A stretch of 64,000 bases of DNA from Paenibacillus sp. FSL R7-0345 (GTDB lineage Bacteria > Bacillota > Bacilli > Paenibacillales > Paenibacillaceae), in assembly GCF_038595055.1 (NCBI RefSeq), contig NZ_CP152002.1:2400501-2464500 (forward strand), read 5' to 3'. The notes under the pieces were generated by a model. That model saw only the letters and a program-made list of their open reading frames with translations, did not search any database and was not told where the DNA came from. This document shows, piece after piece, positions 46,224-54,676 of this stretch; the stretch's first letter is position 1; every line of letters begins with the position of its first letter. Both the position numbers and the translations under genes were made by a program.

Positions 46224-47402
46224 ATGTACGATTTCGAACGCAAAGTAGACCGCCGCAATACCCGATCCTATAAATGGGACCAGAGTGAAAAGCTGTTTGG
46301 CAACAGTAATATTCTGCCGCTGTGGGTAGCGGATATGGATTTTGAGAGCCCTCCAGCGGTAAAAGAAGCGCTAGTCCGCCGGATTGAATCCGGGATCTAC
46401 GGCTACAGTGTGACCGGCGACTCTTACAAGCAGGCGATTGTCAGCTGGTACAGCCGGCGCCATGACTGGGAGCTTCAGCCGGAATGGATCACCGACTCCC
46501 CGGGGATCGTAACCTCGCTGAGTCTTTCCGTTGAGCTGCTTACCCAGCCTGGGGATGAGGTCATTCTGCAATCACCGGTGTATTATCCGTTTTATGATGT
46601 CATTAATATGAATGACCGTAAGGTAGCCAAGAATCCGCTGATTCTGAAGGACGGCCGCTATGAAATGGACTACGGGCATCTCGAAGGGCTGATGCAGGGC
46701 GGCGCCAAGCTGCTGCTGCTGTGCAATCCGCACAATCCGGGCGGAACTGTGTGGAAGCGTGAGGAGCTGCTGCGTCTGGGCGAGCTGTGCCTGCGTTACG
46801 GGGTAACGGTCATTTCCGATGAAATCCATTGCGATATGATCATGCCGGGACATAAGCATATTCCGTTTGCTTCACTGTCAGAGGAATTGGCTGACATTAC
46901 GGTTACCACACTGGCAGCAACCAAAACGTTCAATCTGCCTGGCCTGCAGACCTCTTACATTGTGGCCAGCAATCCGGAGCTGCGCCGCAAATTCGAGCGT
47001 AAGCTGAAGGCGCTCAGCCTGCACATGTCACATTTTTTTGCCCAGGAAGCGGTAGAGGCTGCTTACAATGAAGGAGAGGCCTGGCTGGACGAGCTGATCC
47101 TGCATATTGCCGGAAATGCAGAGTATGCGATCAGCTATCTCGCGGAGCATCTTCCTGCTGTCAAGGTTATGCGTCCCGAGGCTACATATCTGCTCTGGAT
47201 GAACTGCCGGGCACTCGGGCTGGATGCTGCCGGCCTGAAGAAGCTGATGTACAAGGAAGCGGAAGTTGCCTTTAACGAAGGCTCCGTTTTCGGCACGGAA
47301 GGCGAAGGCCATCTGCGCATTAATCTGGCCTGCCCGCGTTCGGTGCTTATTGAAGCCTTGCAACGCTTCAGCCGGGCGGCTGCTCCTTATGTCCAGCAGT
47401 AG
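46224..47402 (+). CDS. patB: PatB/MalY-type cystathionine beta-lyase (C-S lyase)
   Basis: 392 residues, a fold-I PLP enzyme. Family marks are 'NILPLWVADMDFESPPAV' at the N-terminus, 'CNPHNPGG' near 168-174, 'VISDEIHCD' with the PLP-nitrogen Asp199, and the Schiff-base Lys234 in 'AATKTFNLPG'. It cleaves the C-S bond of cystathionine or cysteine conjugates, giving homocysteine or thiol, pyruvate and ammonia. MalY/PatB proteins may also have a regulatory side role. ATG follows GGGGGATTGAAGAG. It is monocistronic, with its own extended -10 promoter and a complex terminator. Very close in pattern to Bacillus PatB; substrate preference is not decided by sequence. Confidence 0.88.
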   Translation: MYDFERKVDRRNTRSYKWDQSEKLFGNSNILPLWVADMDFESPPAVKEALVRRIESGIYGYSVTGDSYKQAIVSWYSRRHDWELQPEWITDSPGIVTSLSLSVELLTQPGDEVILQSPVYYPFYDVINMNDRKVAKNPLILKDGRYEMDYGHLEGLMQGGAKLLLLCNPHNPGGTVWKREELLRLGELCLRYGVTVISDEIHCDMIMPGHKHIPFASLSEELADITVTTLAATKTFNLPGLQTSYIVASNPELRRKFERKLKALSLHMSHFFAQEAVEAAYNEGEAWLDELILHIAGNAEYAISYLAEHLPAVKVMRPEATYLLWMNCRALGLDAAGLKKLMYKEAEVAFNEGSVFGTEGEGHLRINLACPRSVLIEALQRFSRAAAPYVQQ

Positions 47403-47434
47403 AATAAACTAATTGTTACTTCACATTACAATTA

Positions 47435-47492
47435 AGCTTGCCGTTGGCCCCTTTGAACACAAGCTGTTCAAGAGGACCGCGGCAGGCTTTTT
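47435..47492 (+). terminator. Two-tier terminator of patB
   Basis: An outer stem of AAGCTTGCCG with CGGCAGGCTT and an inner stem of TTGAACA with TGTTCAA (flanked by CCCCT/AGAGG) end in TTTTT. Confidence 0.8.
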
Positions 47493-47536
47493 GCTTGACC
47501 TGGCCCAATACAGAGATGAATGGAGAGAACCTGCAA

Positions 47537-48487
47537 ATGAGCTTAACCCGAATGATAATTGACTGTGATACCGGAATTGACGATGCGCTGGCGATCCTGT
47601 ACGCGCTCCAGGTTCCGGATGTAGTGATTGAGGGGATTACCATGGTCTTCGGCAATACGAGCGTTGAACAGGCGGCTGATAATACGCTGAGACTGCTTGA
47701 CCTGGCCCGGCCCGATTACGAAATACCTGTTGCCATTGGCGCCCCCAAAGCGCTGGCGCGTGAGCTTGGCGGCTTCTCGCCGCATGTGCACGGGGAGAAC
47801 GGAATCGGTGATGTCCAGCTTCCCCCGTCTTCCCGGCAGCCTGTGAAAGAGAATGCCGCAGAGTTTATCGTGCGGTTGGCTAATGAACAGCCCGGTGAAA
47901 TCGTGCTGGTCACGCTGGGACGGCTGACCAATCTGGCGCATGCGCTTGAACTCGACCCGGCTTTGAACGGCAAGCTGAAAAAGGTAGTCGTGATGGGCGG
48001 AACGATTTTCAAGCCGGGGAATGTGACGCCGGTGGCCGAAGCCAACCTATGGGGCGACCCGCTGGCAGCAGATCTGGTATTTACCTCAGGACTGCCTGTG
48101 CTGATGGTGGGACTGGATGTGACGCTGGAAACGCTGATTACCGCGGAGCATGTGGAGCTGCTGAAACGGCGCGGCAAGGAAGAGAAGCGGGCAGTTATCG
48201 ATTTCATGGACCAGTCTCTGCAGCATTATTTCAATTTTTACCGTGAGGCGAATTACATTATTAACGCAGCACCGCTGCATGATCCGCTCGCGATGATGGC
48301 TGCGCTGCAGCCGGACCTACTGACCTGCCGGCAGATGAAGGTCCGTGTGGAGCATCAGGGTGAGCATACCTCGGGAATGGTTGTGGCCGATCTGCGGGCA
48401 CAGCCAAAGGTTGGGGAGTTCATTGAAGTGGCCGTTGGAGTGGATGCCCGGCGGGCAGTCGGTGTCTTTTTAAGCGCGTTTATGTAA
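47537..48487 (+). CDS. Nucleoside hydrolase (IU-NH family)
   Basis: 316 residues with the calcium-binding cluster 'DCDTGIDDALA' (Asp9, Asp11, Asp15, Asp16) at the N-terminus. The family's 'VVMGGTIFKPGNVTPVAEANLWGDPLAA' segment supplies ribose and Ca contacts, and a C-terminal His in 'PLHDPLA' is the probable proton donor. These enzymes split the N-glycosidic bond of ribonucleosides for base salvage; pyrimidine or purine preference cannot be read here. ATG 47537 is preferred, since GGAGAG lies 9 nt upstream; ATG 47516 in the same frame would add seven residues without a site. It stands alone between patB and the stalk/GH18 gene. Confidence 0.9.
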   Translation: MSLTRMIIDCDTGIDDALAILYALQVPDVVIEGITMVFGNTSVEQAADNTLRLLDLARPDYEIPVAIGAPKALARELGGFSPHVHGENGIGDVQLPPSSRQPVKENAAEFIVRLANEQPGEIVLVTLGRLTNLAHALELDPALNGKLKKVVVMGGTIFKPGNVTPVAEANLWGDPLAADLVFTSGLPVLMVGLDVTLETLITAEHVELLKRRGKEEKRAVIDFMDQSLQHYFNFYREANYIINAAPLHDPLAMMAALQPDLLTCRQMKVRVEHQGEHTSGMVVADLRAQPKVGEFIEVAVGVDARRAVGVFLSAFM

Positions 48488-48554
48488 GTTGCCCGCTGCG
48501 CGATTCTGATAGCTATATTTCAACTTATATAGTCAAAAGTGACAATCTATTAAT

Positions 48555-48582
48555 TTGCTAAATTGTGCTAGTTTGGTAAAAT
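48555..48582 (+). promoter_or_regulatory. Sigma-A promoter with extended -10 for the stalk/GH18 gene
   Basis: TTGCTA (48555-48560), 16 nt, TAAAAT (48577-48582), the latter preceded by TGG. Confidence 0.7.
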
Positions 48583-48637
48583 GATAGGGTCGTGATTGAC
48601 CGTCATTCAGAATCTTACAGATTGGGGAATCGAATAT

Positions 48638-49882
48638 ATGAAAAGATTAAGCAAGCTGTTATTATGCGCAGCCATTACTTTTAGCGGGTTTACAGCTCTT
48701 CCTGTGCAGCCCTCACAGGCTGCCTCAAGCAGCATAACGATTATGCTGGACGGTTATCCGCTGCCGTTCCCGGCCGCACCTACGGTGATGAACGGAACAA
48801 CGATGGTGCCGTTCCGGGCCATATCGGAAGCGCTTGGCATTAAGGTGGAATGGAATCAGACAGCCAAAAAAATTACCGCAACCAAAACGGAAACCGCCGG
48901 TTCTACAGTAGTCACGCTTACACTGGGCAGCAAGACGGCAACGGTGAACGGGGCGGCTGTGAAGCTGGCTGTTGCGCCGCAGAATATTAACGGTACGACC
49001 ATGATTCCGCTGAGCTTTTTCGGACAGCAGTTTGGAGCAGGCGTCAGCTGGAATCAGGCGTCGAAGACTGTGTCCATCACTTCACCTAAAAGAGACCTGT
49101 ATACACTCGGCTTCTACGCGCAGAAATCATACGGTGAGGTGTCGCTGATTCCAGACTTTGATGCGGTGGCCTTCGGCTGGAGCCGTATCGACCGCAGCGG
49201 CCAGTTTACAACGAGCAGTACGGACTTCTGGTGGCCGAAGGCTGACGGGGACGTAACGCCGGAGTCCATTGTGCAGAACGCCGCAGCCGGGGGCACTACT
49301 CCATATTTGATGGTCTATTCGGGAGATAAAGAGCTTGAGCTGACCAGGAATCTCGAAGATCCGGCTTTGCAGCAGCAGACGATCTCAAGCATCGTCTCGC
49401 TGGCGACCGAGAAGGGCTTTAAAGGCATTGGACTGGACCTCGAGGGGCTGGGGCTGACCGGTGACAAGCAGCAGGTGCAGAGCGAGTTTAATACGTTCGT
49501 GAAGAATCTGGCGGCGGTAGCCCGTCCGGCCGGTCTCAAGCTGACCGTTATTTTGCCGCCGCTGAACGGCTCTTATAAAGGCTATGACTACAAGACGCTG
49601 GCAACACTGGCCGATGATCTGGTCATTATGGCTTACGCCTATGAGGACGAATCCAGACCGGAGCCGCTGGCTATGGTCGACCAGGGCATCCGCCTGGCTT
49701 TAGAGCAGGTCAGTAAAGACAAGCTGATTCTCGGCATCTCGGTATATAGTGAGAATGAAACTTCAGTGAATGCGAAGATTGGACTGGCAAAGCGCTACGG
49801 CCTCAAAGGTATTGCCATCTGGCGACTGGGGCTGATCGGGCAGCCGGTGTGGAACGAAATGGGCAAATCAGTGGAATTATAA
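48638..49882 (+). CDS. Secreted stalk-domain protein with GH18-like catalytic module
   Basis: About 414 residues. A signal peptide ('LSKLLLCAAITFSGFTALP', cleavage near 'SQA') is followed by a stalk (copper amine oxidase N-like) domain at about 30-145 ('ITIMLDGYPLPFPAAPTVMNGTTMVPF'). A TIM-barrel related to glycoside hydrolase 18 follows from about 155 to the end. The barrel's catalytic strand reads 'GFKGIGLDLEGLG' near 262-272, matching the DxE core of YaaH/SleL-type GH18 peptidoglycan or spore-cortex enzymes rather than the full DxxDxDxE of chitinases. An 'IMAYAYEDE' strand and a terminal 'IAIWRLG' strand support the fold. It may hydrolyse or only bind cell-wall glycan. ATG 48638 is the only start giving a proper signal peptide. 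Confidence 0.88.
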   Translation: MKRLSKLLLCAAITFSGFTALPVQPSQAASSSITIMLDGYPLPFPAAPTVMNGTTMVPFRAISEALGIKVEWNQTAKKITATKTETAGSTVVTLTLGSKTATVNGAAVKLAVAPQNINGTTMIPLSFFGQQFGAGVSWNQASKTVSITSPKRDLYTLGFYAQKSYGEVSLIPDFDAVAFGWSRIDRSGQFTTSSTDFWWPKADGDVTPESIVQNAAAGGTTPYLMVYSGDKELELTRNLEDPALQQQTISSIVSLATEKGFKGIGLDLEGLGLTGDKQQVQSEFNTFVKNLAAVARPAGLKLTVILPPLNGSYKGYDYKTLATLADDLVIMAYAYEDESRPEPLAMVDQGIRLALEQVSKDKLILGISVYSENETSVNAKIGLAKRYGLKGIAIWRLGLIGQPVWNEMGKSVEL

Positions 49883-49898
49883 TTTTTTTTTGTGAGGA

Positions 49899-49926
49899 AG
49901 GGACTGCCGTGTGCAGTCTCTTTTTT
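49899..49926 (+). terminator. Terminator of the stalk/GH18 gene
   Basis: GGGACTGC pairs with GCAGTCTC (one G-U) around CGTGT, then six T. Confidence 0.85.
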
Positions 49927-50052
49927 GCCGATTCCTATGAAGCCGGACAAGCTCACTACAACAAATGTCACATTAACCTGGGCGTGAAACCTTTATAATT
50001 TTCAGGGCTGACCGCAGAACAGAACATTTTATTTACAGGAGGACATTTGAGC

Positions 50053-51006
50053 ATGAGCATAAAATATAAAGCACTGGAGCTTGATAAGCCGCTGACGTAT
50101 GAGCTGGAGGGGCTTGAAGTAGGCGTTACCTCGAACTGCAATTTCCGCTGCGATTACTGCTGCGCCTATAATAGAAATGACGGGGAGGCCATCAACGGCA
50201 AGGAGGTTATCCGCATACTGGAGGAGCTTCCGGGGCTGAAGCGGGTCCGTCTTTCCGGCGGCGAGGTTACGCTGAAGTTCCAGGATTGTGTGGAGATTGT
50301 GGCTTACTGCTCATCCCGCGGTATCCAGACCCAGCTGAATTCCAACGGCAGTCTGCTGAATGCGGAGCGGATCGAACAGCTGGTGAAGGCCGGCCTGACT
50401 ACGATACATATTTCTTTTAACTTTACGACTGCAGAAGGCTTTTCAAAATATTACAATATTCACCCGACCGTCTACGAAAAAATCAGAGAGAACATCACCA
50501 TGTTCGCCAAAACGGATGTGAATGTGGTGCTGGAAACCCTGCTGTTCGATCAGACCCAGGATAATATGCAGGAGATCAGTGACCATGTCTACTCCATGGG
50601 TGTGCGGACCCACGAGATCCAGAACAGTATCATTATGGGCCATACCGGCTGGAAGGCGATTGCGGCACAGGAGAACCTGAAGAATGCTGTAAATCAGCTG
50701 ATTGCTCACAGAAAAGAGGATACGACACTATACTTCACCTGCATGGACCGGTTTATGGACAGACTGGGCTTTGAGGAGCAGCCGGGTGTCTATTTCCCGC
50801 ACTGTATTGAAGGCAAGAAGCAGCTGCATCTGCACGGCAACGGCGATATTCTGATCTCCGAGCTGTGCCATCCGGTTATTATCGGCAATATTTACAAGGG
50901 AACCTCGCTGAATGAGCTGTACAGCAACATGCCTAAACCGCTGGAGCGGTTTTTGGAGAAGCAGCCGTGCCCGGCGCTGGATGCGCTTTTTCCGGCAGAA
51001 GTGTAG
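50053..51006 (+). CDS. Radical SAM protein of unknown substrate
   Basis: 317 residues. The iron-sulfur cluster motif CxxxCxxC is at Cys29, Cys33 and Cys36 ('SNCNFRCDYC'), followed by a fourth Cys. The SAM-binding 'RLSGGEVTL' is near residue 75, and a partial TIM barrel to about 230. The C-terminal region ('FPHCIEGKKQLHLHGNGDILISELCHPVIIGNIY') resembles a SPASM/twitch-like segment as in MoaA/PqqE-type enzymes, but has too few cysteines for two extra clusters. No precursor peptide, quinone or cofactor genes are adjacent, so the substrate cannot be inferred. ATG 50053 lies 10 nt after AGGAGG; the in-frame TTG at 50047 is too close. It is monocistronic with a terminator. Confidence 0.85.
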   Translation: MSIKYKALELDKPLTYELEGLEVGVTSNCNFRCDYCCAYNRNDGEAINGKEVIRILEELPGLKRVRLSGGEVTLKFQDCVEIVAYCSSRGIQTQLNSNGSLLNAERIEQLVKAGLTTIHISFNFTTAEGFSKYYNIHPTVYEKIRENITMFAKTDVNVVLETLLFDQTQDNMQEISDHVYSMGVRTHEIQNSIIMGHTGWKAIAAQENLKNAVNQLIAHRKEDTTLYFTCMDRFMDRLGFEEQPGVYFPHCIEGKKQLHLHGNGDILISELCHPVIIGNIYKGTSLNELYSNMPKPLERFLEKQPCPALDALFPAEV

Positions 51007-51030
51007 GCTTTACAGTTAAAAGAGTATACG

Positions 51031-51067
51031 GCCCATTTCTCTAATTCAAGAGAAGGGGCTTTTTTTT
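51031..51067 (+). terminator. Terminator of the radical SAM gene
   Basis: GCCCATTTCTCT pairs with AGAGAAGGGGC (one mismatch) and runs into eight T. Confidence 0.8.
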
Positions 51068-51076
51068 ATTTGCTAA

Positions 51077-51115
51077 CATTCGACAAAGTGTGATGATTTT
51101 CGTCGAAAAACATCA
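51077..51115 (+). promoter_or_regulatory. Inverted repeat and Spo0A-box-like site before the second MCP gene
   Basis: TGATGATTTTCG and CGAAAAACATCA flank one T (51091-51115), 11/12 complementary. Just upstream TTCGACA (51080-51086) is the exact reverse of the Spo0A box core TGTCGAA. An operator function is inferred only from symmetry and position, 110 nt before the start codon. Confidence 0.4.
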
Positions 51116-51226
51116 TTTCATCTACAATATTCTGCAGAATACTCCGATATAAATTGTAATAATTGTTACAAATTTAAGTCTTTTTTATGAACATTTATAA
51201 GATGAGGGTGGAAGGGTGTTTAGATA

Positions 51227-53260
51227 ATGAAAATTCGGATGAAGCTATCGGTTTTGATGATTACCGTCACACTTATTTCTACTGCAATGATGGGCATTTC
51301 TACGTACTACAAATCTACCGGCACAATTATGGATCTCACCGAATCTGCAATGGCCCAGGTCAACACGAACAAAGCACAAACTATCGAAGCTATGATCGAC
51401 AAAGAAAAGCGCAGCATGCAGCTGGTAGCCGGAGAACCGGAAATCGCTGAACTGCTGCTGAAGGATGCGGCTGGAGAATCAGCCGAGGGGAATGAGCTGC
51501 GGGCACAGATGAATGCCAGACTGCAGGAGCAGGTTAAAGATGCAGGTAATCTGGAGCATATGTTTGTAGTTAACATGCAGGGTATCGCGGTCGCTGACAG
51601 TGACACTTCACTGGTGGGCGCAGATTTCAGTGAACGGAACTATACTATTAATGTGATCAAGACCAAGGCGGCAGTAATCAGCGAAACGCTGAAGTCGAAG
51701 TCCACGGGGGCTTATGTGCTTGCTTTTGCCCATCCGGTAATGAATAACGGCGAAATGATCGGGTTCGTAGCTTCGGCCGTCAATGCGAACAGTATCATTA
51801 AATATCTGGCGGATGCCAAGGTAGCCAATGCCCCTTCTTCCTACGCTTATCTGATCGATGAGACCGGCAATATACTGTATCATCCGGATGAAAGCAAGAT
51901 CGGCACCCCTGTAGAAAATGCACAGATCAAAGGTGTAGTGGAACGGATAAAGTCCGGGGAAACAGTTGCGGATGACAATGTGCAGTATGTGTACAATGGC
52001 ATGCAGAAAAAAGCGGCGTATACCGTCCTCCCGGCAACCAAATGGACGCTGGTGCTGACCGGCGACCTGGATGAAGTGTTGCTGCCGGTTGATAATATGA
52101 CGAATTATATTGTTTTGCTCGGACTGGGCAGCCTGCTGCTGACTCTGCTGATCGGAATAATGGTGGCTACCCGGATATCCTCGCCGATCATTAAGCTGAC
52201 AGAGCTGATGAACAAGACGGCTGAGCTGGATTTGAAATATGATAAGCAGTATGTGTACCTGTCCCGGAATAAGGACGAAACCGGTACAATTGCCACGGCG
52301 ATATTCCATACACGGGCCGTTCTGCGCGATATGGCCGGCAGCCTGGTCGGGATTTCAGGCAAGGTTCTGGATAATGCGGTGCTACTAGAAAAGCTGTCAG
52401 TTGACGTCCGCGAGAATGCGCACGACAACTCGGCAACTACAGAGCAGCTGTCTGCCGGGATGGAGGAGACTGCGGCCTCTACCCAGGAGATGACTGCAGC
52501 GATTTATGAGGTCCAGACTAATGTGCAGCTGATTTCCGGCCGGGTCAGGGAAGGTGCCGATGTATCCGGGCATATTACTGAACGGGCACTTGCCCTGCAG
52601 CATGATGCCATAGAATCAACAGACAGAGCTAAACGGATCTATGATGCGGTAAAGACGGAACTGGAACAAGCGATCCGGCAGTCAGGAGCAATCAATGAGA
52701 TTAATGTGCTTGCAGATACCATCCTGTCGATTACGGGCCAGACCAATCTGCTTGCGCTCAATGCGGCGATCGAAGCTGCCCGGGCGGGTGAGGCAGGCCG
52801 CGGCTTTGCAGTCGTGGCAGGCGAGATCCGCAAGCTGGCGGAGAAGTCATCAGAGACGGCATCCGGCATTCATGATGTTGTCCAAAATGTCTACTCCGCT
52901 GTCGAACAGATGCGGGAGCATTCAGAGGCGGTGCTCGCTTTCATTGACCAGAACGTGCTTGGAGATTATGAGCGGCTTACCGAGGTCAGCCAGCAGTACA
53001 ATGAGGATGCTTCCACGATCAATGAGCTGATGGGCCAGTTTGCCGAAGCCGCTGATCATCTGAATGAGACGGTATCCGGCATTTCCATTGCTGTGAACGA
53101 GGTTGCAGCTACGGTTAATGAAGGGGCTATCGGCGTACAGGATATTGCCGTCAAAACCGCTGACATCGTGGAGAAAACGTTCCACGAGGCGGCTATGGCA
53201 GATGAGAATACTCAAAGCGCCAGAGAGCTGCAAGGTCTGGTAGAGAGATTTAAAATTTAA
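51227..53260 (+). CDS. Methyl-accepting chemotaxis protein with dCache sensor
   Basis: 677 residues. TM1 is at about 8-27. An extracellular double-Cache region spans about 35-275 ('[18 protein letters not shown]', '[23 protein letters not shown]', a typical membrane-proximal Cache strand set). TM2 is at about 292-316, HAMP at 317-370, and the signalling coiled coil has its hairpin tip '[11 protein letters not shown]' near 511-521. dCache domains usually bind amino acids or other small metabolites; the ligand is not readable. It differs in sensor type from the MCP at 1641, so the organism has at least two receptors in this stretch. ATG follows GGAAGGGTG at a long spacing (about 12 nt). Confidence 0.93.
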   Translation: MKIRMKLSVLMITVTLISTAMMGISTYYKSTGTIMDLTESAMAQVNTNKAQTIEAMIDKEKRSMQLVAGEPEIAELLLKDAAGESAEGNELRAQMNARLQEQVKDAGNLEHMFVVNMQGIAVADSDTSLVGADFSERNYTINVIKTKAAVISETLKSKSTGAYVLAFAHPVMNNGEMIGFVASAVNANSIIKYLADAKVANAPSSYAYLIDETGNILYHPDESKIGTPVENAQIKGVVERIKSGETVADDNVQYVYNGMQKKAAYTVLPATKWTLVLTGDLDEVLLPVDNMTNYIVLLGLGSLLLTLLIGIMVATRISSPIIKLTELMNKTAELDLKYDKQYVYLSRNKDETGTIATAIFHTRAVLRDMAGSLVGISGKVLDNAVLLEKLSVDVRENAHDNSATTEQLSAGMEETAASTQEMTAAIYEVQTNVQLISGRVREGADVSGHITERALALQHDAIESTDRAKRIYDAVKTELEQAIRQSGAINEINVLADTILSITGQTNLLALNAAIEAARAGEAGRGFAVVAGEIRKLAEKSSETASGIHDVVQNVYSAVEQMREHSEAVLAFIDQNVLGDYERLTEVSQQYNEDASTINELMGQFAEAADHLNETVSGISIAVNEVAATVNEGAIGVQDIAVKTADIVEKTFHEAAMADENTQSARELQGLVERFKI

Positions 53261-53373
53261 CTTTATTTGGCTCCCCAGCGGTTCTTCCTGGTATTTCGGT
53301 CCATAATAATAGTAAGAATATTAATGTGGATGTGAAGTGTAGTGCTTCATGCTGAAATAAAGGGGGATACGGG

Positions 53374-54621
53374 ATGGTTGAAATCTCGTTAGAAGAGGAG
53401 CTGCTGCCGGCAAGCGGACAAGTGCGCCTGCTGCAGGAGAGCTTTCTCCTGCAATTGATCAGGGAAGACTGGCCGGGTACGGATCATGTCAGAACACGGC
53501 TGCGCCAGCTTAAGCTGGCTCCTCTTGCCGCTGAGGGGCTCAGGCTGCGGTTTGCCGCAGCAGAGCTGAAGCTGCCGGCTGAAGGCGTGTCACCTGCGGT
53601 GAGGCGCCGGCAGCTTGCCGCAGGCACCTGGTTCCAGCTTGTATGCCGGGAGGCGGCAGCCGGGTGGAAGCACATTTATCCGTTCGTAAATGAAGCTAAT
53701 CCGCTGCAGGTTTTCTTCGTCATTCCTCTCAAGGAAGGTTCCGGGCATGCCGACCGGACCGGGCGCTTTCTGACAGAGCTGGAGCAGAAACTGAACGCCG
53801 CTGTGGAACAGGATTGTACTGTGGCTGTGGCAGCCGGACTTGAGATCAAGGGGCTGAAACGGCTGAGAAATGCCTTTGCTTCCTGCCTGTGTAATCTGGA
53901 TTTGAATGGCCGGCCAGGTATGGGGCCAGGGGAAGCAGATGCGGCAATGCCTGTCATGACCTGGTTATCCCCGGAGGAAGAGCGCCGGCTGCTGCAGATT
54001 ATTGAGACTGCGGACACCTTTGCTTTTGAGCAGGAGCTGACCGCCTTATTCGGAGCGGAAAAGCATTCAGCAGGTCTCTCTGCCGCCCAGCTGTATCAGG
54101 CGGTACGGCTCCAGCTGCTGCTCACCGTGGCCGCCGGAAAGTTTGCTTTCAGAGGCACTGCGCTCTGTAAATACCTGTGGAACAGCCATGCCATGCTTGC
54201 TGCCTGTACCTCTCCGGCACAGCTGACAGAGCAGCTGTCTGCCCTGGGGCTGCTGGTAATGGATGAAGTGAAGCTGGCCCGCCAGTCACCGGAAAGAGGT
54301 CTTGCCGAGGCCGTCCGTAAATATATAGAACGGAATTACGGCTGGGAGCTCCAGCCGGCGGCAGCGGCGCAGCTCTTCGGCGTGGAGGAGGGCAGCCTGA
54401 CCAGGCAGTTCAAACAGCACGTTGGCATACCGTTTGCTGATTATACCGTCAAGATCAGGATGGGCAGAGCAGAGCAGCTGCTGCCGGATGAGAAGCTGAA
54501 GCTTACAGACCTTGCACCGCTCGTCGGCTATGCCAGCCTCAGCCATTTCGTCAGTGCATTCAAGAAATACAGCGGCAAGAGCCCGAAGGAATTCCGCGAG
54601 CGGCTGCAGAAGAGCCATTAA
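53374..54621 (+). CDS. AraC-family transcriptional regulator
   Basis: 415 residues. The C-terminal part (about 310-412) holds two helix-turn-helices: 'LQPAAAAQLFGVEEGSLTRQF' and 'LTDLAPLVGYASLSHFVSAFKKYSGKSPKEFR', the standard AraC/XylS DNA-binding signature. The N-terminal 300 residues have no recognised sensory fold; the layout is like YesN-type AraC regulators whose receiver has been replaced by a divergent GGDEF- or PucR-like segment. ATG follows AAAGGGGGATACGGG. It lies alone between the dCache MCP and the convergent HisRS gene. The high Ala/Leu content and GC-rich codons differ slightly from its neighbours. Target genes unknown. Confidence 0.85.
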   Translation: MVEISLEEELLPASGQVRLLQESFLLQLIREDWPGTDHVRTRLRQLKLAPLAAEGLRLRFAAAELKLPAEGVSPAVRRRQLAAGTWFQLVCREAAAGWKHIYPFVNEANPLQVFFVIPLKEGSGHADRTGRFLTELEQKLNAAVEQDCTVAVAAGLEIKGLKRLRNAFASCLCNLDLNGRPGMGPGEADAAMPVMTWLSPEEERRLLQIIETADTFAFEQELTALFGAEKHSAGLSAAQLYQAVRLQLLLTVAAGKFAFRGTALCKYLWNSHAMLAACTSPAQLTEQLSALGLLVMDEVKLARQSPERGLAEAVRKYIERNYGWELQPAAAAQLFGVEEGSLTRQFKQHVGIPFADYTVKIRMGRAEQLLPDEKLKLTDLAPLVGYASLSHFVSAFKKYSGKSPKEFRERLQKSH

Positions 54622-54635
54622 CAGATAGATTAAAG

Positions 54636-54670
54636 AGGCCGCTCTGGTATGACAGATGCGGCCTTTTTTT
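54636..54670 (+). terminator. Terminator between the AraC gene and hisS
   Basis: AGGCCGC (54636-54642) pairs with GCGGCCT (54658-54664), then seven T. It lies 6 nt before the convergent hisS stop. Confidence 0.85.
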
Positions 54671-54676
54671 GAGGTC

